Shown here: positions 50,875 through 60,589 of the stretch, one piece after another
Numbering within the stretch: position 1 is the first letter of the stretch
Layout of the letters: every line of letters begins with the position of its first letter
From: Actinacidiphila rubida
GTDB taxonomy: Bacteria > Actinomycetota > Actinomycetes > Streptomycetales > Streptomycetaceae
Assembly: GCF_900110255.1 (NCBI RefSeq)
Contig: NZ_FODD01000001.1
Span: forward strand, 248,001 to 312,000
Length of the DNA: 64,000 nt
Reading direction: 5' to 3'
Made by a program: the position numbers and the translations under genes
The notes under the pieces: model-generated
Seen by the model: only the letters and a program-made list of their open reading frames with translations
Told to the model about the DNA's origin: nothing
Database searches by the model: none

Positions 50875-53800
50875 TCAGCGCGGCGGCAGTTGGGGACGGG
50901 CGCGGCTGGGGCGCGACGACAGGTCGGGCGGGACCGCGGCCGGGTGCTCCTCGAGCAGGTTGAGCGCGGTGCGGACGGCCACGGCCAGTTGGCCGTGACG
51001 GCCCTCGGCCCAGTCGACGGGGGTGCGCAGGCACTCGATGTCGGGAGAGACGCCGTGGTTCTCCACGGACCAGCCGTAGGCGTCGAACCAGGCGGCGTTC
51101 ATCGGCACGGTGATGACGGTGTTGTCGCCGAGCCGGTGCCGTCCGGTCATGCCGACGACGCCGCCCCAGGTGCGCAGCCCCACCACCGGTCCCAGGCCCA
51201 GGAGTTTGAAGGCCGCGGTGATCATGTCGCCGTCGGACGACGTGGCCTCGTCGGCGATCGCGACGATCGGCCCGCGCGGCGCGCTGCTCGCGTAACTGAC
51301 GGGCTGCGCGTTGCGGGTGAGGTCCCAGCCGAGGACGGTGCGGGTCAGCTTCTCGATGACGAGTTCGCTGATGTTGCCTCCGGCGTTGCCGCGCACGTCC
51401 ACCAGCAGCGCGTCGTACGCGACCTCCTTGCGCAGGTCGCGGTTGAACTGCGCCCAGCCGGAGCCTCCGAGGTCGGGGATGTGCAGGTAGCCGCAGCGGC
51501 CGCCGCTGAGCCTGCGCACCACCCTGCGGCGGCGGGCCACCCAGTGCTGGTAGCGCAGCGGCCGGTCGTCGATCAGCGGGACGACGGCGATCCGGCGCGG
51601 CCCGCCCCGGCCGCTCGACGGCGCGAACGTCAGCTCCACGGTGGTGCCGCCGGCGCCCGACAGCAGCGGGTAGGGGCCGGCGTGCGGGTCGACGGGCCGG
51701 CCGTCGACGTGCGTGAGGATCGCGCCCTCCCGGATGCCCGTACCGGCCAGCGGTGAACGGGCCTTGGAGTCCGAGGACTCGCCGGGCAGGATCCGCAGCA
51801 GCGACCAGGTGCCGTCCTTGTTGTGCTGGAAGTCCGCGCCGAGCAGGCCGATCGGCCGCTGGTAGTGCGGCGGCCCCTCGTTGCGGCGGGCCGGCTGCAC
51901 GTAGGCGTGCGAGGTGCCGAGTTCGCCCAGGACCTCGCGCAGCAGGTCCGCGAACTCGTCGGGGGTGCTGACGCGTTCGACGAGCGGCCGGTACTGGTCG
52001 AGGATCGCCGGCCAGTCCACGCCGCACATGTCGGGCGCCCAGAAGTAGTCGCGGATCAGCCGGCCGGCCTCGGCGTAGGACTGCCGCCACTCGGCCTCCG
52101 GCAGCACCTCGTGCAGGATGCGGCGCATGTCGACGTAGACGGTCGAGTCGTCGTCGCCGCGCTCGTTGGCCGGCAGCACCGCCAACTCGCCCTCGTCGTA
52201 CACCGCCAGGCGCCGGCCGTCGCCGCTCACCGCGTACCAGTCCATGTGGTGGACCAGTTCGGTGCGCTTGGACTTGCCGAGGTTGAAGTACTCCAGCGTC
52301 GGCCGCGCGGACGGGTCGGCGGGGTTGACGAACGTCTCGCCCAGGGCGCCGGAGATGGGCCAGCGCAACCACACCAGGCCGCCCTGCACCGGTTCCAGCG
52401 ACGAGTACTTCGACGCCGCCACCGGGAACGGCGTCACCCGGTTCGCCAGGCCCTCGGCCTCGACGACGACCGGGCCGTCGCCGGCGGCCTCGCCCGGGTC
52501 GAGACCGGAGCCCACCGGGCTGCCCTCGACGCGCAGGGCGAACGGCGACGGCGTCGCGGAGTTCAGGGGCACGAGGTAGGGGCGGCAGCCCAGCGGGAAC
52601 GACAGGTCGCCGGTGTGCACGTCGTACACCGGGTCGAAGCCGCGCCACGACAGGAACGCCAGGTAGCGGCCGTCGCGCGTGAACACCGGCTGCTCGTCCT
52701 CGAAACGGCCGTTGGTGACGTCGATGATCGTGTGGTCGGACAACCGGGCGATCTTCACCGAGCGCAGCGAGCGGCCCACGCCTGGGTGCGACCACGTCAG
52801 CCACGCGGAGTCGGGGGAGAACGCCAGGTCGCGCACCGGGCCGTTGGTGGAGCGGATCAGCTCCTCGACGGTGCCCGCCGCGCGGGCCGGCCGGCCCCGG
52901 CCGTTCGTCGACCCGGCGCCGCCGAAGTCACCCGCGTCGTCCGCGTCGTCCGTGTCATCCGTATCGTCCGACGATCCGCCGGCCATACCGCCGTCACCCT
53001 CGTCGTCGACGCCCGTCGCCACCAGCAGCAGCCGCCCGTCGTGCGCGGCGACCGCGAGGGTGCTGCCGTCCGGCGAGGACGCCATCTCCAGGACGCGCCC
53101 TATGCGTGCGACGGCCAGCCGGACCCGCAGGTCGTCCACGTCCCGCACACCGCCGGCGGCCAGTCCCGCACCGCCCGCGCCGGACGCGCCGCCGGGCGGC
53201 CCCACGCCCGCCCCGGCGCCGCCGTCCTCCGGCGCGCCCGCGCCCTCGACCAGCAGTTCCGGCCCGGGCGCCGAGCGCTGCGGGCCGCCCTCGCCCGAGA
53301 CCGCCTCCTCGACCACGATCTCCTCGCCGACGGCCTCCTCGACCGCGGCCTCCAGCGCGTCCTGGCCCGTCCACCGGGTGGAGCCCCGGCGCACCCCCGC
53401 GGGCACCGCACCCTGCCCGGCCCCGCCCGCGGCTGCTTCGGCGGCCGCGGTGGCGGCCTCGATCGGGTCGTCCAGCAGGTCCCGCTCCCGGGTCAGCGCC
53501 CGTGCCGCGCGGCCTGGCAGCGGCGCCAGCTCGATGCCGTCCTCGCCCTCCGCGTCCGTGACGTACGCGACGACGCCCGTGTCGCCGAGCATCACGGGCA
53601 GCCGCACCCGTGCGCCCGGCTCGTCGGCGATGGTGCGCGCCGGGCCGTCGCGGTGGGTGAGCCAGTACAGGCTGCCGCGCACGCACACCGCACTGGCCCG
53701 GCCGGTCTCGTCGGTGGCCAGCCCGTCGAGGTTCGAGGCGGCCGGCACCTGGTAGGGGCGGCGGCCGCTGCGCTGGCCGCCCAGCCGGATGTCGAGGCGG

Positions 53801-54633
53801 CGCGGCCGCGCGTCCGCCGCGGCCAGGTCCTCGACCAGCCACAGGTCACCCGCGCACTGGTACACCACGCGCTCGCCGTCGGTGGCGGCGCTGCGGGCGT
53901 AGAAGTCGGCGTGGTCGGTGTGACGGCGCAGGTCACCGCCGTCGGGTGCGCACGAGTACAGGTTGCCGACGCCCTCGTGGTCGGAGAGGAACGCGATCCG
54001 CCCCCGGACGAACATCGGCGACGACAGGTGCCCGTCGATGCCGGGGACCAGCCGCTCGCCGTGCAGCCACAGCCGGCCGGTGGCGCCGCCGCGGTACCGC
54101 TTCCACGCGTACGGCTCGTGCGGCGGCGTGCCGGTCAGCAGCAGCGTGCGGCGCTCGGTGCCGCCGCCCTCGGCGCACGCCCGGTCCTGCACGGCGATGT
54201 CGGACACCGGGCCCCAGGGCAGCGGGCCGCCCGGCCCGTACTCGACAGGCACGCTGTAGGCCCACGTGTGGTACGCGAACGGCTTGCCGTGCGAGGACAC
54301 CGCGAGGACCTGCCCGTCCGGCGTCCACGAGCACACCCGGGTGTCGCTGCTGCCCCAGTACGTCAGCCGGCGCGCGGCGCCGCCGTCCACCGGGACGAGG
54401 TACACCTCGGGGTCGAGACTGCGCCAGTTGGTGAACGCGATCGTGGTGCCGTCGGGGGAGAAGCGCGGCGGCCCGACCCGGGTGCGGTCGGCGGTCACCC
54501 GCCACGCGCGACCGGGGGACCCGCCGGGCGTGCCCAGCGGAGCCGTCCAGATGTCGTCCTCGGCGGCGAAGCACACAAGCTCGCCGTTCAGGTGCGGGAA
54601 CCGGAGGTACGCGCCATCGCTCACCCCTCCCAT
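50875..54633 (-). CDS. Tricorn-type serine protease with two extra insertions
   Basis: A 1252-residue giant protease that cuts oligopeptides released by the proteasome or other proteases. The order is a six-bladed then a seven-bladed propeller (YLRFPHLNGELVCFAAEDDIW; FTRDGRYLAFLSWRGFDPVYD), a C1 helical part, a PDZ domain (GTGIREGAILTHVDGRPVD) and a catalytic C2 part. The likely active-site residues are S908-H909 (GTSHAY), S1133 (TSSDGDM) and E1191 (VENHGVSPD). Usual actinobacterial forms are nearer 1070-1100 residues. The excess comes from an Ala/Gly/Glu-rich insert (about 390-497) and an acidic Asp/Thr-rich insert (about 537-590). ATG 54633 is preferred; GTG 54624 is possible. It is monocistronic. 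Confidence 0.92.
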   Translation of the reverse strand: MGGVSDGAYLRFPHLNGELVCFAAEDDIWTAPLGTPGGSPGRAWRVTADRTRVGPPRFSPDGTTIAFTNWRSLDPEVYLVPVDGGAARRLTYWGSSDTRVCSWTPDGQVLAVSSHGKPFAYHTWAYSVPVEYGPGGPLPWGPVSDIAVQDRACAEGGGTERRTLLLTGTPPHEPYAWKRYRGGATGRLWLHGERLVPGIDGHLSSPMFVRGRIAFLSDHEGVGNLYSCAPDGGDLRRHTDHADFYARSAATDGERVVYQCAGDLWLVEDLAAADARPRRLDIRLGGQRSGRRPYQVPAASNLDGLATDETGRASAVCVRGSLYWLTHRDGPARTIADEPGARVRLPVMLGDTGVVAYVTDAEGEDGIELAPLPGRAARALTRERDLLDDPIEAATAAAEAAAGGAGQGAVPAGVRRGSTRWTGQDALEAAVEEAVGEEIVVEEAVSGEGGPQRSAPGPELLVEGAGAPEDGGAGAGVGPPGGASGAGGAGLAAGGVRDVDDLRVRLAVARIGRVLEMASSPDGSTLAVAAHDGRLLLVATGVDDEGDGGMAGGSSDDTDDTDDADDAGDFGGAGSTNGRGRPARAAGTVEELIRSTNGPVRDLAFSPDSAWLTWSHPGVGRSLRSVKIARLSDHTIIDVTNGRFEDEQPVFTRDGRYLAFLSWRGFDPVYDVHTGDLSFPLGCRPYLVPLNSATPSPFALRVEGSPVGSGLDPGEAAGDGPVVVEAEGLANRVTPFPVAASKYSSLEPVQGGLVWLRWPISGALGETFVNPADPSARPTLEYFNLGKSKRTELVHHMDWYAVSGDGRRLAVYDEGELAVLPANERGDDDSTVYVDMRRILHEVLPEAEWRQSYAEAGRLIRDYFWAPDMCGVDWPAILDQYRPLVERVSTPDEFADLLREVLGELGTSHAYVQPARRNEGPPHYQRPIGLLGADFQHNKDGTWSLLRILPGESSDSKARSPLAGTGIREGAILTHVDGRPVDPHAGPYPLLSGAGGTTVELTFAPSSGRGGPRRIAVVPLIDDRPLRYQHWVARRRRVVRRLSGGRCGYLHIPDLGGSGWAQFNRDLRKEVAYDALLVDVRGNAGGNISELVIEKLTRTVLGWDLTRNAQPVSYASSAPRGPIVAIADEATSSDGDMITAAFKLLGLGPVVGLRTWGGVVGMTGRHRLGDNTVITVPMNAAWFDAYGWSVENHGVSPDIECLRTPVDWAEGRHGQLAVAVRTALNLLEEHPAAVPPDLSSRPSRARPQLPPR

Positions 54634-55029
54634 GGTTCGGGGCGCCCGCAGGCCCAGCAACTTTTCCGGCCGGCTTGCGCCCCCGCCGCACTCCGTTCCG
54701 CCGCCCGTGCGCCCCTGGCCTGCGGTCCCGCCCGTCCCGGCGGCACCGCGAACCTCCCGGGCCCCGCCGTGACGGGTCCCCGGCCGCCGGAGCCACCCGG
54801 AGGGCCCAGTCAGGGCGCGGAGCCCGCAAGCCACGCCGGGCCCCGGCGGCTCGGACCACGCGGGACGCCCAGCCCCGGAGAGGGGGTTCACTGGTCAGGT
54901 GGTGAGGTGGTGAGGCAGCTAGGCGATGTGGCGGCAAGGTGGTGAGGCAGTGAGGCGGCCACGCGGTGATGCGCTACGGCAGCCAGGCGGTGCGCCGGCG
55001 CTGTGCCTGGCTGCCGCCCGATCCGGGGC
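54634..55029. other. 396-bp intergenic region with G-rich simple repeats
   Basis: No convincing gene is present between gltX and the tricorn gene, both on the minus strand. From 54892 to 54980 the plus strand consists of GGTGAGGTGGTGAGGC-like and GGCGGC units. The rest is ordinary GC-rich sequence, presumably containing the tricorn promoter. Confidence 0.55.
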
Positions 55030-56457
55030 TCAGGCCGCGCCGGCCTCCCGCGCCAGCCGCTCCTCCGCGGCCGCGAGCCGCGCCAGCGTCCGCTCCCGGC
55101 CGAGCGCGACCAGCGACTCGAACAGCGGCAGGCCGACGGTGCGGCCGGTGACCGCAACCCGCACCGGCGCCTGGGCCTTGCCCAGCTTGAGCCCGTGCGC
55201 CTCGGCCACCGCCTCCAGCGCGGCCTTCAGCGGCTCGGCCTCCCACTGCGCGACCGTCAGCGCCGCAGACGCGTCGCGCAGCAGCTCCGCCGCGCCGGGC
55301 TTCATCGCCTTCGCCCACGACGCGTCGTCGCGGGCGGGCGCGTCCAGGAAGAGGAAGTCGACGTTCGGGGTGATCTCCGACATGACCGCCAGCCGCGTCT
55401 GCGCCAGCGGCGCCACCGCGGCGAAGACGTCCGGGTCGTAGGACTCCGGCGCCCACGGGGCGTGCGGCGCGGTCAGCCACGGCGTGCACTCGGCGATGAA
55501 GTCGTCGAGCGGCAGGGCGCGGATGTACTCGCCGTTGAACGCGGTGAGCTTCTTGAGGTCGAAGAACGCCGACGAGCCGTTGACGTCCTCGATCCGGAAC
55601 AGCCGCTCCAGCTCCTCGTACGGCATGATCTCGCGGTCGTCGCCGGGACCCCAGCCCAGCAGCATCAGGTAGTTGACCATGGCCTGCGGCAGGTAGCCCT
55701 CGGCGAGGTAGTCCTCCAGCGCGACCTTGTCGCGGCGCTTGGAGAGCTTCTGCCGCTTCTCGTTGACGATCACCGGCATGTGCGCCCACACCGGCGGGAC
55801 CGCGCCCAGCGCCTGCCACAGCAGCTGCTGCTTCGGCGTGTTGGACAGGTGCTCCTCGGCGCGGATCACCTCCGTGATGCCCTCGTCCAGGTCGTCGACG
55901 ACGTTGGCGAGCAGGAACACCGGGGAGCCGTCGCCGCGCGCGATCACGAAGTCCTCGATCGCGCTGTTGGGGAACGCCGGCTCGCCGCGGATCAGGTCCA
56001 CCACGACCGTCTCGCCCTCGTCCGGCGTGCGGAACCGCAGCGCGCGCCCCGGCTCGTACGCCAGGCCGCGGTCGCGGCAGAAGCCGTCGTAGCCCAGCTG
56101 CTGGGAGCCGGTGCGCTCGGCGAGCTGCTCGCGGGTGCAGTCGCAGTAGTACGCCTTGCCCTCCGCGTGCAGCTTCAGCGCCGCCTCGCCGTGCCGGCCG
56201 GCGTTCGCGGACTGGAAGTACGGGCCCTCGAAGTGCGGATCGGCCTGGGAGATGCCGATCGCGGCGAGCGCACTGATGATGCCGTCGATCCACTCGGGCT
56301 TGTTGCGGGCCGCGTCGGTGTCCTCGATGCGCAGCACGAAGGTGCCGCCGGACTGGCGCGCCACCGCCCAGTTGTAGAGGGCGGAACGGGCGCCGCCGAC
56401 GTGGAACATGCCGGTCGGGGACGGTGCGAAGCGGACGCGGGGCGCGGCATCAGACAT
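55030..56457 (-). CDS. gltX: Glutamate--tRNA ligase
   Basis: A 475-residue class I synthetase. [21 protein letters not shown] carries the HIGH-equivalent HVGG, and [14 protein letters not shown] is the KMSKS-equivalent. [18 protein letters not shown] recognises the amino acid and ATP. In actinobacteria it also mischarges tRNA-Gln, which GatCAB then corrects. ATG 56457 starts the canonical N-terminus ([16 protein letters not shown]). It is divergent from the FAD dehydrogenase. Confidence 0.96.
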   Translation of the reverse strand: MSDAAPRVRFAPSPTGMFHVGGARSALYNWAVARQSGGTFVLRIEDTDAARNKPEWIDGIISALAAIGISQADPHFEGPYFQSANAGRHGEAALKLHAEGKAYYCDCTREQLAERTGSQQLGYDGFCRDRGLAYEPGRALRFRTPDEGETVVVDLIRGEPAFPNSAIEDFVIARGDGSPVFLLANVVDDLDEGITEVIRAEEHLSNTPKQQLLWQALGAVPPVWAHMPVIVNEKRQKLSKRRDKVALEDYLAEGYLPQAMVNYLMLLGWGPGDDREIMPYEELERLFRIEDVNGSSAFFDLKKLTAFNGEYIRALPLDDFIAECTPWLTAPHAPWAPESYDPDVFAAVAPLAQTRLAVMSEITPNVDFLFLDAPARDDASWAKAMKPGAAELLRDASAALTVAQWEAEPLKAALEAVAEAHGLKLGKAQAPVRVAVTGRTVGLPLFESLVALGRERTLARLAAAEERLAREAGAA

Positions 56458-56587
56458 GCGGCCCAGCCTATCGGCGGGGTGCCGGTGCCCGCCCCCATGA
56501 CCGGCGGGGCCGCTTCGCGTAACGTGCTCCGCACACGTACCGGTGAGTAGCCACCGGTGGGGCTGTCAGTGGGACGGGAGCGGGCCG

Positions 56588-58264
56588 ATGGCGCTGGACG
56601 CGGACGTCGTGGTGGTGGGAGGCGGGCTGGCAGGGCTGGTCGCGACCGCCGAACTGGCCGAGGCGGGGCGGAAGGTGATCCTGGTCGACCAGGAGCCCGA
56701 GGCGTCCCTGGGCGGTCAGGCGTTCTGGTCGTTCGGCGGGCTGTTCTTCGTCGACTCTCCCGAGCAGCGCCGGATGCGGATCAAGGACAGCGCCGACCTG
56801 GCGCTCCAGGACTGGATGGGCACCGCGGGCTTCGACCGCCCCGAGGACCACTGGCCGCGCCGCTGGGCCGAGGCCTACGTGCACTTCGCGGCGGGGGAGA
56901 AGCGGGCGTGGCTGCGCGAGCGCGGCATACGCATGTTCCCGGTCGTCGGCTGGGCCGAGCGCGGCGGGTTCCTCGCGACGGGACCGGGCAACTCGGTGCC
57001 GCGCTTCCACATCACCTGGGGCACCGGCCCCGGTGTCGTCGCGCCGTTCGCGCAGCGGGTGCGCGACGCGGTCGCGGCCGGCCGGGTCGAGTTGCGCTTC
57101 CGGCACCGGGTGACCGCGTTGACCGTGACGGGCGGCACCGTGGACGGGGTCAGCGGCGAGGTGCTGGTGCCCAGCGACGCCGCCCGCGGCGAGGCGAGTT
57201 CGCGCGAGACGGCCGGCGAGTTCAGCATCAGGGCGCAGGCGGTGGTGGTCACTTCCGGAGGCATCGGCGGCAACCACGAGCTGGTGCGGGCGGCGTGGCC
57301 CGAGCGGCTCGGCACGCCGCCGCGGAAGCTGCTGTCGGGCGTGCCGGCGCACGTGGACGGGCTGATGCTCGGCGTCGCCGAGTCCGCGGGCGCCGGGCTG
57401 ATCAACGGCGACCGGATGTGGCACTACACCGAGGGCATCGAGAACTGGAACCCGATCTGGGCCCGGCACGGCATCCGCATCCTGCCCGGGCCCTCGTCGC
57501 TGTGGCTGGACGCGACCGGCCGGCGGCTGCCCGTGCCGTACTTCCCGGGCTTCGACACCCTCGGCACGCTCGCCCACATCATGGGCACCGGGCACGAGTA
57601 CACCTGGTTCGTCCTCACCCAGAAGATCATCGAGAAGGAGTTCGCGCTGTCGGGCTCCGAGCAGAACCCGGACCTGACGGGCCGGAGCGTGCGCGAGGTG
57701 CTCAAGCGCGCGCTGCCCGGGGCGCCCGGACCGGTCGAGGCGTTCAAGCGGAACGGCGCCGACTTCGTCGTCGAGTCCGAACTGGGCGCGCTGGTCAAGG
57801 GGATGAACGCGCTGACCGGTGAGGGGCTGATCGACGAGGCCGAACTGCGGCGCGAGATCGAGGCGCGCGACCGCGAGATCGCCAACACCTACACCAAGGA
57901 CCTCCAGGTGACCGCGATCCGCGGTGCCCGCAACTACCTGGGTGACAAGCTGATCCGCACCGCGTCGCCGCACCGGCTGCTCGACCCCAAGGCGGGCCCG
58001 CTGATCGCGGTGCGGCTCAACATCCTCACCCGCAAGTCGCTCGGCGGGCTGGAGACCGACCTCGACGCGCGCGTCCTCACCCCGGCGCCGGGCGCCGGCG
58101 AGACGCGCGGCGAACCGCTGCCCGGGCTGTACGCGGCGGGCGAGGCGGCCGGCTTCGGCGGCGGCGGCATGCACGGATACCGGTCGCTGGAGGGGACGTT
58201 CCTCGGCGGCTGCATCTTCTCCGGCCGCGCGGCGGGCCGCGCCGCGGCGAAGGCGACGGCGTAG
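56588..58264 (+). CDS. FAD-dependent dehydrogenase (KstD/flavocytochrome-like)
   Basis: A 558-residue flavoprotein of the fumarate reductase/3-ketosteroid dehydrogenase fold. VVVVGGGLAGLVATAELAEAG binds FAD, AVVVTSGGIGGNHELVRAAWPER is the middle FAD contact, and YAAGEAAGFGGGGMHGYRSLEGTFLGGCIFSGR closes the site. The substrate is not predictable; steroid and fatty acid links occur in relatives. ATG 56588 with GGGAG upstream is chosen over an in-frame ATG at 56543. A terminator follows. Confidence 0.9.
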   Translation: MALDADVVVVGGGLAGLVATAELAEAGRKVILVDQEPEASLGGQAFWSFGGLFFVDSPEQRRMRIKDSADLALQDWMGTAGFDRPEDHWPRRWAEAYVHFAAGEKRAWLRERGIRMFPVVGWAERGGFLATGPGNSVPRFHITWGTGPGVVAPFAQRVRDAVAAGRVELRFRHRVTALTVTGGTVDGVSGEVLVPSDAARGEASSRETAGEFSIRAQAVVVTSGGIGGNHELVRAAWPERLGTPPRKLLSGVPAHVDGLMLGVAESAGAGLINGDRMWHYTEGIENWNPIWARHGIRILPGPSSLWLDATGRRLPVPYFPGFDTLGTLAHIMGTGHEYTWFVLTQKIIEKEFALSGSEQNPDLTGRSVREVLKRALPGAPGPVEAFKRNGADFVVESELGALVKGMNALTGEGLIDEAELRREIEARDREIANTYTKDLQVTAIRGARNYLGDKLIRTASPHRLLDPKAGPLIAVRLNILTRKSLGGLETDLDARVLTPAPGAGETRGEPLPGLYAAGEAAGFGGGGMHGYRSLEGTFLGGCIFSGRAAGRAAAKATA

Positions 58265-58316
58265 GGCACGGCGGGGCAGGCCCCGCCGCAGGTTCCGCGT
58301 ACGGCCACCACGCGTT

Positions 58317-58355
58317 CACCGCAACCGGACTGACGGATCGTCAGTTCGGTTGCGG
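58317..58355 (+). terminator. Terminator after the FAD dehydrogenase gene
   Basis: An 18-bp stem with one G-T pair (58317-58334 with 58338-58355; outer arm ACCGCAACCG/CGGTTGCGGT) and a 3-nt loop, 52 bp past the stop. Confidence 0.85.
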
Positions 58356-58397
58356 TACGTCCCGCGTGCGGGCTCGCCGCTCGTCGTGCTTCAAGCA

Positions 58398-58439
58398 TTG
58401 ACAGGGGCAGGGCAGCTCCCCACTATGGGAGCGCTCCCA
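58398..58439 (+). promoter_or_regulatory. Promoter and CebR box of the GH6 cellulase gene
   Basis: TTGACA (58398-58403) is a perfect -35. CACTAT (58421-58426) at 17-bp spacing serves as a poor -10. Overlapping its last base, TGGGAGCGCTCCCA (58426-58439) is the exact 14-bp CebR/CelR operator of actinomycetes, placed at the start of transcription. Cellobiose-type inducers release this repressor in known systems. Confidence 0.88.
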
Positions 58440-58539
58440 CGTTAAGAGCGTGTAACCGGACCATGAATCACCGCACCACCTCCCTTGACCTCTCGAACTG
58501 GTTTCGACGGTCCACCCCCCATATGGAGGTTGTTCGCAC

Positions 58540-60324
58540 ATGGCAGTTCCGACAGTCCGACGCAGAACGGCCGCGCTTGCGGCGGCAGGCGCGCTCGTCG
58601 TCGCCTCCGGCGCAGTGGCCGCTGCGATGAGCACCAGCGCATCGGCCGCCTCGGCCGGCTGCTCGGTGAACTACACCGTGAACCAGTGGGACAGCGGGTT
58701 CACCGCGCAGATCACCGTCACCAACACCGGCCCCGCACTCACCGCATGGACCCTCGGCTGGTCCTTCGCCGGAAACCAGCAGGTCACCCAGGGCTGGAAC
58801 GCCACCATCACCCAGTCCGGCCAGGCGGTCACCGCCAAGGACATGGGCTACAACGGCGCGATCGCGACCGGCGGCACGGCCAACTTCGGCTTCAACGCCT
58901 CCTACAGCGGCACCAACGCGTCGCCGACCGCCTTCACGCTCAACGGCGTGGCCTGCGGCGGCTCCGGCACCTCCGGCGGTACGACCGGCGGCACCACCGG
59001 CGGCGGAACCACCCCGCCGACCACGCCGCCCACGACGCCGCCGACCACTCCCCCCACCAGCCCGCCGCCCGGCACGAAGCTCGACAACCCGTACGTCGGC
59101 GCCAAGGGCTACGTCAACTCCGAGTGGTCCGCGGAGGCCGCGGCCGACGGCGGCCAGTCGATCGCCAACCAGTCGACGGCCGTCTGGCTGGACCGGATCG
59201 CCGCGATCAACGGTGCGAACGGCGCCATGGGCCTCAAGGCCCACCTGGACGCCGCCGTGACGCAGGCCGCGGGACAGCCGCTGACCGTCGAGTTCGTCAT
59301 CTACGACCTGCCCGGCCGCGACTGCGCCGCCCTGGCGTCCAACGGTGAACTGGGTCCGACGGACATCGACAAGTACGAGACGCAGTACATCGACCCGATC
59401 GCGTCGATCATGTCGGATGCGAAGTACGCGAGCCTGCGGATCGTCAACATCATCGAGCCCGACTCGCTGCCCAACCTCGTCACCAACGCGGGCGGCACCG
59501 CCGGTTCGACGGACGCCTGCGCGACGATGAAGGCGAACGGCAACTACGAGAAGGGCGTCAGCTACGCGCTGTCCAAGCTCGGCGCGCTGTCGAACACCTA
59601 CAACTACATCGACGCCGGCCACCACGCCTGGCTCGGCTGGGACAGCAACCTCGGCCCGTCCGCCCAGGAGTTCTACAAGGTGGCGACCACCAACGGCGCC
59701 TCCCTGGGTGATGTCCAGGGCTTCATCACCAACACCGCGAACTACAGCGCGACGGTGGAGCCCAACTTCAAGGTGACGGACAACGTCAACGGCACCACGG
59801 TGCGCCAGTCCAAGTGGGTGGACTGGAACAACTACGTCGACGAGCAGTCCTACGCCACGGGCCTGCGCAACCAGCTGATCTCGGACGGCTTCCCGTCCAG
59901 CATCGGCATGCTGATCGACACCGGCCGCAACGGCTGGGGCGGCACCGCGCGTCCCACCGGCCCGGGCGCGACGACCAGCGTCGACACGTACGTCGACGGC
60001 GGCCGCATCGACCGCCGCATCCACGCCGGCAACTGGTGCAACCAGTCCGGCGCGGGCATCGGGGCCCGCCCGACCGCGGCGCCCTCGGCGAACATCGACG
60101 CCTACGTGTGGATCAAGCCCCCGGGTGAGTCGGACGGGTCGAGCTCGGCCATCTCCAACGACGAGGGCAAGGGCTTCGACCAGATGTGCGACCCCACCTA
60201 CGGTGGCAACGCGCGCAACGGCAACAACCCGACGGGCGCGCTGCCCAACTCGCCGCTGGCCGGCCACTGGTTCTCGGCCGAGTTCCACCAGCTGATCCAG
60301 AACGCGTACCCGCCGCTGTCGTAG
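58540..60324 (+). CDS. Secreted GH6 cellobiohydrolase with N-terminal CBM2
   Basis: A 594-residue cellulase. A signal peptide (RRRTAALAAAGALVVASGAVAAA, cleaved near ASAAS) is followed by a CBM2 cellulose-binding domain (CSVNYTVNQWDSGFTAQITVTN) to about residue 145. A Gly/Thr/Pro linker (TTPPTTPPTTPPT) leads to the GH6 domain. Active-site blocks are IYDLPGRDCAA (D256/D261), NIIEPDSLPNLVTN (D308) and YIDAGHHAWLGW. Length and the C-terminal loops suit a non-reducing-end exo-enzyme (Cel6B-like) rather than an endoglucanase, though only structure or assay settles this. SD GGAGGT precedes the ATG. It is under the CebR box at 58426. Confidence 0.95.
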   Translation: MAVPTVRRRTAALAAAGALVVASGAVAAAMSTSASAASAGCSVNYTVNQWDSGFTAQITVTNTGPALTAWTLGWSFAGNQQVTQGWNATITQSGQAVTAKDMGYNGAIATGGTANFGFNASYSGTNASPTAFTLNGVACGGSGTSGGTTGGTTGGGTTPPTTPPTTPPTTPPTSPPPGTKLDNPYVGAKGYVNSEWSAEAAADGGQSIANQSTAVWLDRIAAINGANGAMGLKAHLDAAVTQAAGQPLTVEFVIYDLPGRDCAALASNGELGPTDIDKYETQYIDPIASIMSDAKYASLRIVNIIEPDSLPNLVTNAGGTAGSTDACATMKANGNYEKGVSYALSKLGALSNTYNYIDAGHHAWLGWDSNLGPSAQEFYKVATTNGASLGDVQGFITNTANYSATVEPNFKVTDNVNGTTVRQSKWVDWNNYVDEQSYATGLRNQLISDGFPSSIGMLIDTGRNGWGGTARPTGPGATTSVDTYVDGGRIDRRIHAGNWCNQSGAGIGARPTAAPSANIDAYVWIKPPGESDGSSSAISNDEGKGFDQMCDPTYGGNARNGNNPTGALPNSPLAGHWFSAEFHQLIQNAYPPLS

Positions 60325-60377
60325 CACCCGCAGGACTGACAGCGGATCCCCCCACCGGGCCCGTGACGGGGCCGCGC

Positions 60378-60396
60378 CCTGGTCGCCACGACCAGG
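60378..60396. terminator. Possible terminator after the cellulase gene
   Basis: CCTGGTCG (60378-60385) pairs with CGACCAGG (60389-60396) with a 3-nt loop, 54 bp past the stop. The rest of the 265-bp gap to the next gene shows no gene. Confidence 0.5.
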
Positions 60397-60589
60397 ACCG
60401 CGGTCCCGGAACGGGCCCGCCGCACGTCAGCGGCCGTGCGAGGAGAGTTGTCCACAGGGCCCCCGACCGGCCGTCGGGGGCGTCGTGCACCATGGAGGGC
60501 GTAAGGGAGCACCGCGGTCAGGCGGGGTGTGCGGCCGGCCCGCGCACGGTCCTGGCGGGTACGGGAACACACATCGGGAGGCGCCGCTC

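Noticed and set aside
51823..54945. 1040-codon plus-strand open frame opposite the tricorn gene
   Set aside because: The translation is Arg/Val/His/Gln-rich shadow sequence, while the minus strand carries the complete tricorn motifs.
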